From Porites lobata (taxonomy: Eukaryota > Cnidaria > Anthozoa > Scleractinia > Poritidae): a stretch of 64,000 bases of DNA. Shown in pieces: positions 44,460-55,458 of this stretch (position 1 is the stretch's first letter; each line of letters begins with the position of its first letter). The position numbers were made by a program, and so were the translations under genes. The notes under the pieces were generated by a model. That model did not search any database, had not been told where the DNA came from, and saw nothing but the letters and a program-made list of their open reading frames with translations. The DNA is taken from assembly GCA_942486035.1 (NCBI GenBank), contig CALNXK010000096.1, positions 132,001 through 196,000 of the forward strand, written 5' to 3'.

Positions 44460-45597
44460 GATGTTATCAAGGTGCAACTTCCCACGGTTCACTGCTACGC
44501 TGATGACACGCAGTTGTATGTGCCTTCAGATCAAACATAAGCACCGGGCAACTTGAGGCTGTCACTGCTATACAGCACTGTGTGGATGATATACGTAATT
44601 GGATGACCAATGATAAACTTCTTCCCAATGACGATAAAACAGAATTCCTAATGATTGGTACCAAGCAACAACTAGCCAAAGTTAATATTGATCATATTTT
44701 AATTCGAGACTGTGTAATTAGAGCAAAAGGGGTAGTTAAGAACTTAGGGACAAGGTTAGACTCGACTCTTTCAATGAATTCTTATGTAAATAACACTTGT
44801 TCCAGTGCTTTTTATTACTTGTATAATATAAGAAGAATTAGGAAACATCTTCCTAGGTGGTCCACTGAGATGCTCATTCACGCATTTGTCTCAAGTCGTG
44901 TCGACTATTGTAACAGCTTGCTCTATGGCCTGCCAGCTTACCAGCTTAATAAGCTACAGAGGGTCCAAAATGCTGCCGCTAGGTTAATTTTCCTGGAATC
45001 TAAATACTGCCATGTAAGACCGTTGCTGTATAATCTGCACTGGCTGCCGGTTAAATTCTGAATTGACTTTAAGATATTATTGTTAACATATAAGGCTATC
45101 AATGGCTTAGCGCCTTTTTATCTCCGGGAACTTATTAGTCTTAAAGAAGCATGTAAATACAAGTTACGCTTCGATTGTGATGGACTGCTACTAAACCTTT
45201 TGAAATTCAAGACTTTAACAATGTTAGGAGATCGATCTTTTACTGCTGCTGCTCCTCAGCTATGGAATTCATTGCCCTATTCAATTAGGAGTAGCCCCTC
45301 AGTAGCATCTTTTAAAAAGACACTCAAGACATTTTTATTTCAGAAAGCTTTTTCGTGATTTTATCTGCTTTTTAATCTCGTTTTTAGTAGGTTCTTTGCA
45401 GTTTTTTATGATTTATGTAGTCTAGGTAATTTTTATAGTTTTAGTGTTGACATAATTGTTTTACTCTTTTTGGTAGGTTCATGCACTTTTTGTATGTATA
45501 CTTTATGCAGTGTCAGTATTTTTTTTCTATTTTTTTTTGATATTTTTATTTTTAAGCGCTGATGAAAATAGCTATATATATATAGATATCAGCACTA

Positions 45598-45630
<33 letters not shown>

Positions 45631-45632
45631 GA
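44460..45632 (+). mobile_element. 5'-truncated LINE (CR1/L2/Rex-like)
   Basis: Starts within the RT at the active-site block HCYADDTQLYV (about 44488), then changes frame to MDDIRNWMTNDKLLPNDDK and GVVKNLGTRLDSTLSM, VDYCNSLLYGLP and KLQRVQNAAARLIF. After a stop near 45059 the frame resumes with YKAINGLAPFYLRELI and PQLWNSLPYSIRSS to 45358. The 3' end is an (ATT)n tail at about 45605-45630. Everything upstream of the RT palm is missing. It sits in the first intron of the RNase-H-fold gene in the same orientation. No target duplication was identified. Confidence 0.85.
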
Positions 45633-48600
45633 TTGCTCCTTACGTCCTCAAAAGGGGAAATATTACTGAAGAAGGGTGTTATCATAATTTTCCTTTTTGT
45701 TTGAGTATTTTATATTTCAAGAATTGATTTTTGGAGACTGTATATACAACCTATTTTTATCTTGTCGTTGTCATTGTTCAGTTTTACAACTTGAGTTGGA
45801 TTGTAGAGATTATATTAACTGAATAGACTTGTTTATATATCCCCAATAAAATTGTTGGGAAATTTTATAATGAACTGATTTGCTGTTGAGACGGAAATGT
45901 GGCATTACATTGCCAGCTAGTTTAAAAAAAATACATACTAGTGAGAGTTGTGAAGCAACAGAGCCCAATACAGAACACATTTTTCTTAGGATCAACATCT
46001 TTGGTATGGTCTCGCTGTAGCTATGGGTTAGTTTTTCATACCTTTTTGAAATTTATTCCTTTTAAGGATATTTTTTTGACCTGTTTCTATTTGATATTTT
46101 GTTTTTTGCCCAGGATGTTTGCTCCAGACTTGAGGAAGATAGTGTATTGCCAGTTGCAGAAGAAATTGATGGTGCTCAGCAATTTGTACCCTTAGTACCT
46201 GCATCAGCGCCCACTTCCACACATGGAAAGCATGATCAAGGTACACAATGACCTGTTGTTCCTCTGTTTGCTTATAAAGACCAAACTGATCGTGGAAAAA
46301 GAGAGATGAGAGCTGAACTAATTTCCAACATAAAACACATGGCACTTCCAAGCGTGCTATTTGAAGAGAGTAACATGATGCAATTTATCACTGACGTGGG
46401 AAACAGCAAAAAGTGGGCCGCAACATTTGGTGTTGAATTGACTGATGCTAGAGAAAGCTGCAATCCAATCCTGCAGTCACTTGTTAAAGACTATAAGGAT
46501 TGCATGTCTAAGGAAAAGGCAAAAGAGGTTCAGAAGAAGGCAGCTGCTCAAAAGGCTAAGATTTTAATTGGGTCCTCTCTAAAAGACAGCAGACTGACTT
46601 TGTTGGGTGACAAACCTCCAGAAGAGTTTAAAAACCCCGTTACTGTCGCTAACTCGGTTCGAAGGATGACATATTTTGCCGATGAAAGGAGAAGGTTGCT
46701 ATCCATTGTTGCAATGGATTACCCTTACCGATTCCTGCAAGAGCAGTTTGGTTGCTCCCCGAACACTGTTACTGCTGCAAGGGTTCACAGCATCCTCTTT
46801 GGTCGTGGTGGCACACCACCACCAAAGTTCAAGTTCCATCGCTCATGTGTCAGCCCCTCTGTTCTGGAGGAACTGTCAGATTTCTTCATGAGGGATGATG
46901 TGTCCAGGCCGTCTTCCTGCAGAAGCATAGTTGTTGATGGGGAAGAAACTCCCGTGAGATACTGTACAGACAGTATCAAGAATCTGGTTAACCAATATCT
47001 ACTATAGTTCACTTCTGGTGTAAAGCGAACATACATCTATAGCCACCTACCACCCAGTTTTAGATCTGACTAAATGTTGGCAGGACTGTGTAATATTTGT
47101 GATGAATATGGTCATTCCAATTATGACAAGCTGCTGTCCGTACTGAGTGAAATTGAACAAAAAGTGGGTGCTTCGTTGAAAGAAGAGAAAACAAAGGTGT
47201 TGAAACATCAGAGATTTTTTAAAAACCAGTTCAGCAAAGTTGCTGAGAAGCACTCTTCTTGCCTTGAACTTTGTATCACCCATGCCTTTGGATCTTGCCG
47301 AGAGTCTCATCCCAACTGTTGTAGTGATGTTGTTGCCTTGGCTAAAGTAGACAAGGCTGCCCAAGACACCATAAACAGGTTGGCTAACACTGCTACAAAG
47401 CAAAAGGAAGTAATGAACAGCCATGCATTGTATGCAAGCCACCTGTGAAGGACAAAACATCAGGCAGACTGTCACAAGTTCATCCTCAACAGTCTTCAGC
47501 CAGGTGATGCTGTCATCATTATTGACTATAAGATGAACCTCGAACTTGGTGTCCATTTACGTGAATGTCAGCGGGGTTGGTATGGCAAGAGAGGCATATC
47601 GCTCTATGGCCTTCTTGTCATAGCCCAAGTAGGTGCAACCACAAAGGTCAGCAAGGTGTTAGATTTATGGAGCGAGGACATGAAGCAGGATTCCTGGTTC
47701 AGCCAGAGTGCAATGGATGTGAGGTGCGGATGGCTGGAAAAAACCTTCCCTGGCTTCAGTGTATATTTGTTTTCAGGTAAGCTGAGTGTGTAAGTAGTTA
47801 AATGCAGCTTCATAATGTACTAAACAGTTACTTAATAGGGCAAAATGTTTAAAACTTTGACACCACCAGGTACCCATCATGTACACAGTAGCCTTGCTGC
47901 GGTTGCATAAGCAGCAAAACAAGTCTAAAATGAACATGTTGAAATGAATATTCTCCCCAACGTATCAGTCACCTTAATGATACCATGATATTATTTAGCT
48001 GTCCAACACGTGCCAACCTCACCCTCAAGAATTATTGCTGCATTTGCTAGAGGGGAAAATGTAATTTAAACACATTGCTATAGCAACCTAGGCTTACGTG
48101 GGAAAATCAGTTATCTTGTACAAGTAAGACCACCACTTGACAACTTTTGGTTAAAACCCATTTTAGCTGACAAAATATTCAAGTTTACCATGCAGTCCTT
48201 AAAGGTAATAGTTGTCTCAAGTACATGTACTTAAGTTTATATTCTCAGTACTTTGGATGTTTTGTTTTGTCTATATAGATGATGGCCCTCATTATCACAA
48301 CTCTGGCTTCCTACTTTATCTTGCCGAAGTGAATGCAGCATTCAACCTCCACTTGATAGAGTACAACAATTTTGAAGCTGGGGAAGGAAAATCAAAGCTG
48401 GATACCCACTTCGCTCACATTAGTCACAAAATAGTGCGTTGGGTGAGAGTGGGGAACAGCTTGGAGTCTGGAAGCCAGCTTGGGGAATTAATTGGGGTTG
48501 CAAATTGCTTTTATTTTTTTTTTAAATGTTGCTATCCTTTTAAATCACTAGATTTTTGTCTTGATTAAAAGAGAAGCAGGTAAAACTAGAAGTGTAATTC

Positions 48601-50523
48601 ATTTCCAGATTTTAATTGATGTGCGAGTGGTTTTGTTGGGGAAGGAGGTGCTTTTTGCCATAGAAATTAGTTAACATGTACATAGGCAAGGTCCACATTC
48701 TGTTCAGGTTAGAATTTTTTAACCTAGGTTGATTCTCAATTTTCTTCGTCTCCTATTCCTACTTCATGGATAATTAGGATGAGGAGACAAAGGAAGTTAT
48801 TTTTTTAAACTAGGTTAAAAAAACTTAACCTGAATTTTATTTTGACCAGCTGTAACATATACACAGCTGTTGTGGCAGATATTTTATGGTTCGGAACAGA
48901 ACAAATGATTCTCTGTTTTGTATTTCTTTTGTCTTGGGAATGAAATACTGTAAATAATTTCTCAAGGTTACTGCTTTGGTAGAAAATAACCTTAATCACC
49001 TTAACCTGTTATGGAAAAATGGTAACAAGTGAGGAGATCTTCTTTCATTCTTCTAAGTTTTTTTGGAATTTATGTAATAATTTTTTTGTTTTTGGAGTCA
49101 ATCAAGAATGTCAAGTGTAGAAAGTTGTTGATTGACAGAAGCAAGGCTCCTGATAAAGTTGGAACGTTGAAAGACATTTCACTATATGGAAACTTTTAAT
49201 TTCCCACATCTGGGCCAAACAGTGGAGGTCTCATAGCCAGATCCCTTGCTGGAATGGGGAAGGAAATGACGAAAACAAAAGTTCAGATCCAAGGCCTTTC
49301 CAACCGCACCCATCCCATTGCAGGGGCAAACGGTGCGAGTACCTCAGAAGAGAGTTGCTGTGAAGCAGCTTCAGCAACCCCACATAAGATAACATCTGAA
49401 GAGCCTTACAGTGTTCGGTTTGTGCAACATGCAGCTGCTGAGCAGGTACTCCCAGTGACTGTGGTACCTGTGGAGGAAGAGGGCATTGTCACTTATGCTG
49501 TAAACCCTGGTTATGCCCTGAGAGGTGGTGGAGCAAAGAGAGTGCTGTTTACATTAGAGCAAAAGGAAGTAATGATTGAGTTCTGCAGTCGTCAAGCACA
49601 GTATGGGATTCGAGCGGATGCTGATGACTGTATTGCAGAGATGAAAGCAAGAGGGTTAAATCCCTTACAAAAAACCCAAATAACAAGCTGGTGGAGCAGT
49701 TATCATCAGAAGAGAAGGAGAGGAACTGAACGTGTAGCTGCAGACCTTCAACAAACACCTGCAACCACTGCACCCACTACTGGTTCAACTGCTTCCTCAA
49801 CTATTACAGCAACTGTCAGTTCAGCTGTTAGCCCAATGCCAGCTACCACGAGTGTTATTGCAAGTACAATACCTTCTGCCACTGTGATGGTCAGTTCATC
49901 CGCAAGTACTCACCCAGCAGCTACTGAGAGTGTAAGTTCAACTGTGGACATTTTCCCAGTCTCCACTGCAACTGTCAGTTCAACCGTGAGCACAAGTCTA
50001 ACTGCTTCCACCATGAACTCTGTCACAGCTGCCTCTATATCAGTGGTCAATGCAGTGCCACTAGTGGTTCCAGTACCAAATTGTATGGTGGGAAATGATG
50101 TCGTTCCTGGGGTAACTGAGTGGTATTTTCCCCTCGACATGGCCCAGTCAACAACTGACAATCAAAATGGAAGCAGTGCGTGTGTGTTTATCGCCATGAA
50201 TTTTGGTTTGCTTTATAAAAGATGCGGACTTGATACTTTTTTGATGGGACAATCTATGAACATTCAGTGGCAGGCTGTTCTTGAAAAAGCCATTAGAGAT
50301 GGAAATCAGGTACATGATGAGCTCTTTGACCAGGAAGGCGTGATTGTGACTTTTGAGGAGGGCGTTGAGTTGGCAGGAGACCAGCGCCAAGTTAGGCAGA
50401 CTTATCAAGAGTACAACACGGTGGGCGCACGGGCTTCAAAATGTTACAAGGGTCTGCATTATGAACTGTTCAGCAGGATTTTGTTATAATAGCATTCACA
50501 ATCGCGCGCACAGTATATTCAAC

Positions 50524-50820
50524 ATGGCGTCAGTTGAAGATTTCCTCGATGAAGTACTTTTGAGTGATAATGACAGCGAGTCTGAACAACTTCACGAATC
50601 ATCCGGACCTCCAAGGACCACTGATATGGAGGAGAATCTAGAAGCTCAAATAGCGTTGTGTTTACAAGTTTTTGATAAGCTTGATTTGGGAAATAACCTC
50701 TGTATTTTAAAGGAGAGCATTCGGCAACAAATCAAGGGCTCCTTCCAAGCCTTTAAACCACCGACCGACCCTCTTAAAATCTTGTTGAATACCAGCTTAA
50801 ACTGCGCCTCACTTTTTTAA
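50524..50820 (+). CDS. Acidic hypothetical ORF
   Basis: A 98-residue frame starting MASVEDFLDEVLLSDNDSE, acidic at first and then helical (NLEAQIALCLQVFDKLDL). No domain recognised. The ATG follows an aacatggcgtc context, and the frame begins only 35 bp after the stop of the RNase-H-fold gene, so it may be a gene start or a relic of the same element. Confidence 0.3.
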   Translation: MASVEDFLDEVLLSDNDSESEQLHESSGPPRTTDMEENLEAQIALCLQVFDKLDLGNNLCILKESIRQQIKGSFQAFKPPTDPLKILLNTSLNCASLF

Positions 50821-50840
50821 AAAAAGAAAGCAAATTATGG

Positions 50841-51260
50841 TTGCAGAAGATGTATTTTTGGCTTACAGGAAGACCAAGCATCAGGAACCCATATCAATGT
50901 GAAATTCAAAGAAATATTCCAGTAGACTTGTTTCACTGTCTGAAGAGAGCACTTCAGCATTCAAGAGTTAATAAAATTACAGATCAGGTCACATATGAAG
51001 AGAGGTCAAAGGACGATGTTATTTCATTTATTTCCAAACAGGCCGTTGTTGTTTTTCTTTCCCTATTGAGTGGCTTAGATGAAAGTGATGAGAAAAAGTA
51101 CTTTAAGAAATATTTGACTGGCAGAGTAAATGGGAAGGCCACCAGTCTAGTAAACACCAGGAAGAAATTTGAATGTATATACAAGAAAAAGAGTTTACAG
51201 CTGGGCATTGTATTATATTATGGAGTTTGGAACAAGGCTGGATTTCCTCTCCACATTTGA
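50841..51260 (+). CDS. Hypothetical ORF, unrecognised
   Basis: A 139-residue frame including LTGRPSIRNPYQCEIQRNIP and QAVVVFLSLLSGLDESDEKK and a Lys-rich tail. No motif recognised. It may continue the ORF just upstream after a frame change. Confidence 0.25.
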   Translation: MQKMYFWLTGRPSIRNPYQCEIQRNIPVDLFHCLKRALQHSRVNKITDQVTYEERSKDDVISFISKQAVVVFLSLLSGLDESDEKKYFKKYLTGRVNGKATSLVNTRKKFECIYKKKSLQLGIVLYYGVWNKAGFPLHI

Positions 51261-51786
51261 ATATGGGCAGAAATTGTGGCATGTTGTGGCTCAGTCAATT
51301 ACAAGCTTGGAATTAGCTGTGCCATTTATCTGGGTTGCAGACTAACGCCATATCCGGCAGTGACCAGTGACATCTGACACAGTCTTTACTCCCAAAACTA
51401 TTGTTGAGTTTCCTTAACAGACATTTATAATGTAATAACAATATAATTGACAAGTTCAATAAGTTCGTTGATGCAACAATACAACTTTGCTAAACTGTTT
51501 ATAACATTAAATAAGTAAAACATAAATAAGTGTTATACAGAGTGATTGCACTCAATTCAAAAAGTAAATTTTAGAGTGATACAAGTTATTTTCATCCAAA
51601 TATTGTAGTCCAAGTATAAGATCACTAAATAAACTGTTGAACTTTGTTTTGTTGGTTAAAAAATCTTTTACCATATAAATGCAATTTCCCAGATGCACTT
51701 GTGGATGGTAGCACTGCATGTAATCTAATTCAGTCTGTAATCACAATAACTTTGTGCTATTATGGCAGCATTGCTTACAGACTGAT
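51261..51786. other. No recognised gene
   Basis: AT-rich; left flank of the Harbinger element. Confidence 0.45.
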
Positions 51787-52100
51787 GCCGTGTTTACACT
51801 TGGGATTTTTACAGCGGTAAAAGAGTTTTACTTACCTAGGTAAATTTTTAGTCAATGTAAACATCAATTAATACCTCAGTAAATGCGGCAAAAGAGAAAG
51901 GAAATTTAACCACGGTAAAAGCGATAATGATGCAGTGATTTGGCTTGGTTTAGCTCGGTAACCGAGATCAAATTGACAGATACATCCGGTTGCAGTGAAG
52001 TTTTTTTTGATTTATTGCGAGTTCAAGTTTCCTTGTCACGTTTCATGTTTTATTCGCAGAGTTCAGGCTTTCTTTGCGCCACGTTTCGTGCTCTAGCAAA

Positions 52101-53374
52101 ATGGAACAAAATAAGGACACATTTTTGAATTATCACGACAGTCAAACCGGAAGGTAAGCGATGTATTACCTCTCCACTTCATTCCACTCACACTTTTTTT
52201 TTACCCAGATAAAACAGATTATTTATTTGTTTTCCGTTTTTTTTCCAGGCAAGATCCACAGCAACAATATTCGCGAATGTCTGCAACGTATTTCCCTTAC
52301 TACCCACAACCTCAATATGATGTGCCGCCGTTCTATGGCTCTCAATTGCAAGGAGCGCAAGAAATTCACTCATCTTCAGTACGACCGCATTCTGATCTGC
52401 CTGGCTCGCAATTGCAAGAGAACAGCCACAGCAGCAGTAGCAGCAGTGGTCCAAAGAAGAAAAATCGTTGGACAGACACTGAAGAAAAGATCTTGGTGGA
52501 GCTGTTTGGAGAAAATGAAGATAAGCTGCAATACAAAGCCTTCAGCTCCCCTGAATGGCTGTCGATTGCTCGCCAGCTGCACTCGCGGTGCAAGGAACAA
52601 AACGTAGACAGAGACAAAACGCCACAACAGTGCAAGAACAAAATAATTGGCAAATTTGACAAAGACATATAAAAACACCAAAGACAAGCTTCGGTCGACA
52701 GGATACGGCAGAGGGGGCGATGTGCCGTCCCACAATGAAAGTGAAGAAAGTGAGGATATCATACCGAAACATTTCAATGATATGGATGAAATTCTGGGTA
52801 AAAGGGAATCCATCAACGCACGCCACGTGCTCGAAAGCTCTCACGTCCCCGATAGTCACCGGAAATGTTGGAACTCGAAGGCGATATCCTTGAGAAAGAT
52901 GCCCTAGATGAGGAAATCTGCCGAGCTGCACAAAAACAAAGGCAAGGGACTGCCCAGAATGTTTCTCCTCCATCCGAGTGCACGGTGCCTTCTGATGGAG
53001 ATGAATCCGATAACGACCAGTCACTTGCCTTTGCAGAATCCCTCTTTTTTAAGAGTGAAGGCAAAAATAAAAAGCCTTTGGCAAGCACACTGGTACCGAA
53101 GAGGCACGAGGCTGATGTGGAAAAAAAGCTACCAAGAAAGCGCGCCGCTGATGCAGCGGAAAGGCCATCGAAAAAAGGCACAAAAAAGAAGGGAAAAGCC
53201 GGATTATCAGGAGTAGACGAGCCAACCTTGATATCATTTCTTGAACGCTCACAAGAAAGGGACGAGGCTTTTATGGAGTGGATGGCTGAAGCCGAGAGAG
53301 AATACAGGAAAGATCAGCAGAAGTTTTCCATGGATGCCCTTGCTATGCTCGGAAACATCCGCAAGGACGTTTAG
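52101..53374 (+). pseudogene. Harbinger Myb/SANT-like protein, two frameshifts
   Basis: Exon 1 52101-52153 (MEQNKDTFLNYHDSQTG) and exon 2 from 52251 join in phase. After a Gln/Tyr/Ser-rich N-terminus comes the Myb/SANT-like domain, KKKNRWTDTEEKILVELFGE to the PQQCKNKI block. The frame breaks near 52644-52652 and continues with NLTKTYKNTKDKLRSTGYG. It breaks again near 52861-52870, then reads to 53374 with acidic, Lys-rich and helical segments (FLERSQERDEAFMEWMAEAE). In Harbinger elements this protein brings the nuclease into the nucleus and to the element ends. Both lesions are one-base changes. Confidence 0.75.
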
Positions 53375-53878
53375 AAAAGGAAACGAATGAACACCCTTTT
53401 TAGTATTTTTTAGTATTTTTATTGTTGTGTTCTGTTGTCACGAAATAGTGGATCCACTAATACAAAATCATTTATTAATTAGCTGAATGTTGTGTTGAAA
53501 AGATTTTGGATAAAAAAACGTTTTTGGATACATGCTGATCAACTTTTAGTGATCACAAATCAAACCAGAGATGTTAACATCCGGTATTTTAAAATCATGA
53601 ATAATTGTATTCGATCATATACTCTTTAATCAATCATTTTATATTTTTAAATAATTGCTCAAAATCGCTGTGTCTATAATTTGTAAACAAAACAGTTGAG
53701 AAGTTTGTTAACTTTGAAAACTTTAACGAATTTTTACATGTACATGTGTACAAACTTGAGCTACAATGCTAGTTTTTTGCGAAAATAAAGAAAATGACAT
53801 GAGTAAGCGAAAAATCAATATGAGCGGGGTCTATTTTTGTCTATTTTCCTAAGCCGATAAATAGTCCATAATTTTGTC
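53375..53878. other. Space between convergent Harbinger genes
   Basis: AT-rich with the 3' untranslated regions of both genes; no frame or repeat seen. Confidence 0.5.
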
Positions 53879-55081
53879 TCAAACATCAGACGCAATTGGC
53901 GATACGTCTCCATTTAAACTTTGATCCATGTCATTGTCGTCATCTCCCAATATGTCTATGGGGCTAGGGTCTCCCACATCGATACAAATATTGTGAAGAA
54001 CACAGCATGCCAAGATCGTGATGGCCACTCTATTTGTCTTTCCTTCCATTGCCTTGTAAAGGCACCTCCACCGCCCTTTCAAGATTCCGTAGGCCTGTTC
54101 GATAACAACACGGGCTTGACTGAGAGCATGATTAAACCGCAGTTGTCGTTCACTTAACGTGCGTGTTTGCTTAAAAGGCTTCATTAACCAAACAGATAAG
54201 GGATATGCTGAGTCTCCAACAAGCAAAGGTCTAATTTCGGAACCAGAAATTTGTTTTGTAGGCCCGTTCAGCCAGTTGCCTTGTTCAATTTCCCTGTGCA
54301 GATTGCTTAAACGAAGAACACGCGCATCGTGAATGCTACCAGGATAGCCTGCACTTATATCGAGAAATCGAAATGACGCGTCAGCAACACCTCGAATCAC
54401 AACAGAATAATCTTGCTTTCGGTTGACGTAATCAATTCCCTTGTCCACAGGCACTGTCTTCAAAGCAATATGACAACCGTCAATAGCCCCTACCACTTGG
54501 GGAAATGGAGACTTATTTGTAAACAATCTAATACTTTGTAGCACCTCTTGTTCGGTTTCTGGAAATTTGATGAATTCTTTAGCACGTTTAGCAATAGCAT
54601 TGCAAAAATCCTGTTTTATCAACATGGCTGTGCACCGTCCAATACCGAATTGTAGTCCTGTAGATCGGTATGTGTCGCCCGTTGCTAGCCGCCATAATGC
54701 TACCGCTACTCGCTTGTGCACTGGGATAGATTGCCGCAGTCTGGTGTCTTTCTTCGCCATCTCCGGACCAGCCACACGGACAATAAACTCAAAGGTACGT
54801 CTTGTAATTCGGAAGTTCTCCTTCCACCAATCTTCGACAAAAGACCCGTTTAGTAGGTTTTCGAACCAGAGTTGGTTCCTTGGCCAGGACCAAGCACGTC
54901 TCGCTTGCCTGCTATTTCGCTGCATATGTTGGAGTAAAATCATCCGTTTTCGCCTCACTTTCTTGAGGTGTTGTACTATCAGCAGTTGCCGTAATCGAGA
55001 CGCTTCTACTTGCTTCTCAAGGATTAAAAAAAAAAAGGCAATGACTATCAGAGCGACCGCTTTCTTGTTAATACCGACCAT
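53879..55081 (-). CDS. Harbinger transposase (HARBI1-like DDE nuclease), intact
   Basis: An unbroken 400-residue frame. After a hydrophobic then very basic N-terminus (KKVRRKRMILLQHMQRN) comes an HTH-like region (RVAVALWRLATGDTYRSTG) and the DDE_Tnp_4 core: VVGAIDGCHIALK (first Asp, about residue 205), RPLLVGDSAYPLSVW (second Asp, about 290) and ARVVIEQAYGILKGRWRC (Glu, about 330). ITILACCVLHNICID is the usual C-terminal signature. The length matches Harbinger nucleases of other animals. It lies convergent to its Myb-like partner. The enzyme appears competent while the partner is frameshifted. The hydrophobic first 20 residues are unusual and may not belong to the true start. Confidence 0.85.
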   Translation of the reverse strand: MVGINKKAVALIVIAFFFLILEKQVEASRLRQLLIVQHLKKVRRKRMILLQHMQRNSRQARRAWSWPRNQLWFENLLNGSFVEDWWKENFRITRRTFEFIVRVAGPEMAKKDTRLRQSIPVHKRVAVALWRLATGDTYRSTGLQFGIGRCTAMLIKQDFCNAIAKRAKEFIKFPETEQEVLQSIRLFTNKSPFPQVVGAIDGCHIALKTVPVDKGIDYVNRKQDYSVVIRGVADASFRFLDISAGYPGSIHDARVLRLSNLHREIEQGNWLNGPTKQISGSEIRPLLVGDSAYPLSVWLMKPFKQTRTLSERQLRFNHALSQARVVIEQAYGILKGRWRCLYKAMEGKTNRVAITILACCVLHNICIDVGDPSPIDILGDDDNDMDQSLNGDVSPIASDV

Positions 55082-55458
55082 GTTTTAAAAATTGCGCGCA
55101 TTAGCTTGTATTTCCTGCCAATTCAATTTTTGGCAGTGTTGACAGATTGACTTTGGTTATTTGAGCCAGTATAAACACTGCACTAATCTACTTAGGTTCA
55201 GTTAACTTGACCTCGGTCAATTTAAACCGCAGTAAATGTTTGAATGTAAACACTGCATGAATTGGAACCCACTCAGTCCTATTACCATTTTAATCAGTTT
55301 AAAGGTTACCCTTGTAACATTTTAAAGCCTGGGCACATGCTTTGTGAAGATCACAACAGCTTCTTGTCAACAAGAAGTTTCCCTAACTTAACACGTTTAT
55401 CAATTTGATCCATGTACTGATGTGAGCAATAATGACACTTCTGTTGCTGTGGACCAAT

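Larger units (their letters stand above)
41791..50489 (+). pseudogene. RNase-H-fold transposase-like gene with Ser/Thr linker and protease-like tail
   Basis: Exons 41791-41829 (MSADPSREEEWEQ), 46114-46240 (DVCSRLEEDSVLPV...), 46280-47776, 48279-48496 and 49107-50489 join in phase. Landmarks are SCRSIVVDGEETPVRY, RTYIYSHLPPSFRSD, CDEYGHSNYDKL, the likely catalytic IIIDYKMNLELG and DDGPHYHNSGFLLYLAE, and EAGEGKSKLDTHFAHISHK. An HTH-like block (LFTLEQKEVMIEFCSRQAQ, QITSWWSSYHQKRRRG) and a Ser/Thr-rich linker follow, then a tail with DNQNGSSACVFIAMNFG, resembling the GSNAC start of a papain-like protease; its catalytic His region is absent. In-frame stops: TAG 47005, TAA 47071, TGA 47446, TAA 49197. 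No frameshift was seen. I recall the family from cnidarians but cannot assign a superfamily. Confidence 0.7.
51787..55256. mobile_element. Harbinger/PIF-type transposon (3.5 kb)
   Basis: Contains the two genes diagnostic of animal Harbinger elements, a Myb/SANT-like DNA-binding protein (plus strand) and a HARBI1-type nuclease (minus strand), convergent. Candidate TIRs are gccgtgtttacact at the left and the inverted tgtaaacactgc at the right (one mismatch over about 12 bp), with further loosely matching words inward. A 3-bp duplication could not be settled, so the exact ends are provisional. Confidence 0.75.

Noticed and set aside
41791..50489. KDZ-type (Kyakuja/Dileera/Zisupton) transposase assignment
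   Set aside because: The characteristic KDZ motifs were not found; the DYKM and DDGPHYHNSG blocks do not clearly match them.
53375..53878. A shared bidirectional promoter for the Harbinger genes
   Set aside because: The genes are convergent, so this region holds their 3' ends, not their starts.
51784..55260. A definite 3-bp TSD for the Harbinger element
   Set aside because: The flanks gat/atg allow several offsets and none gives matching TWA-type triplets at symmetric ends.
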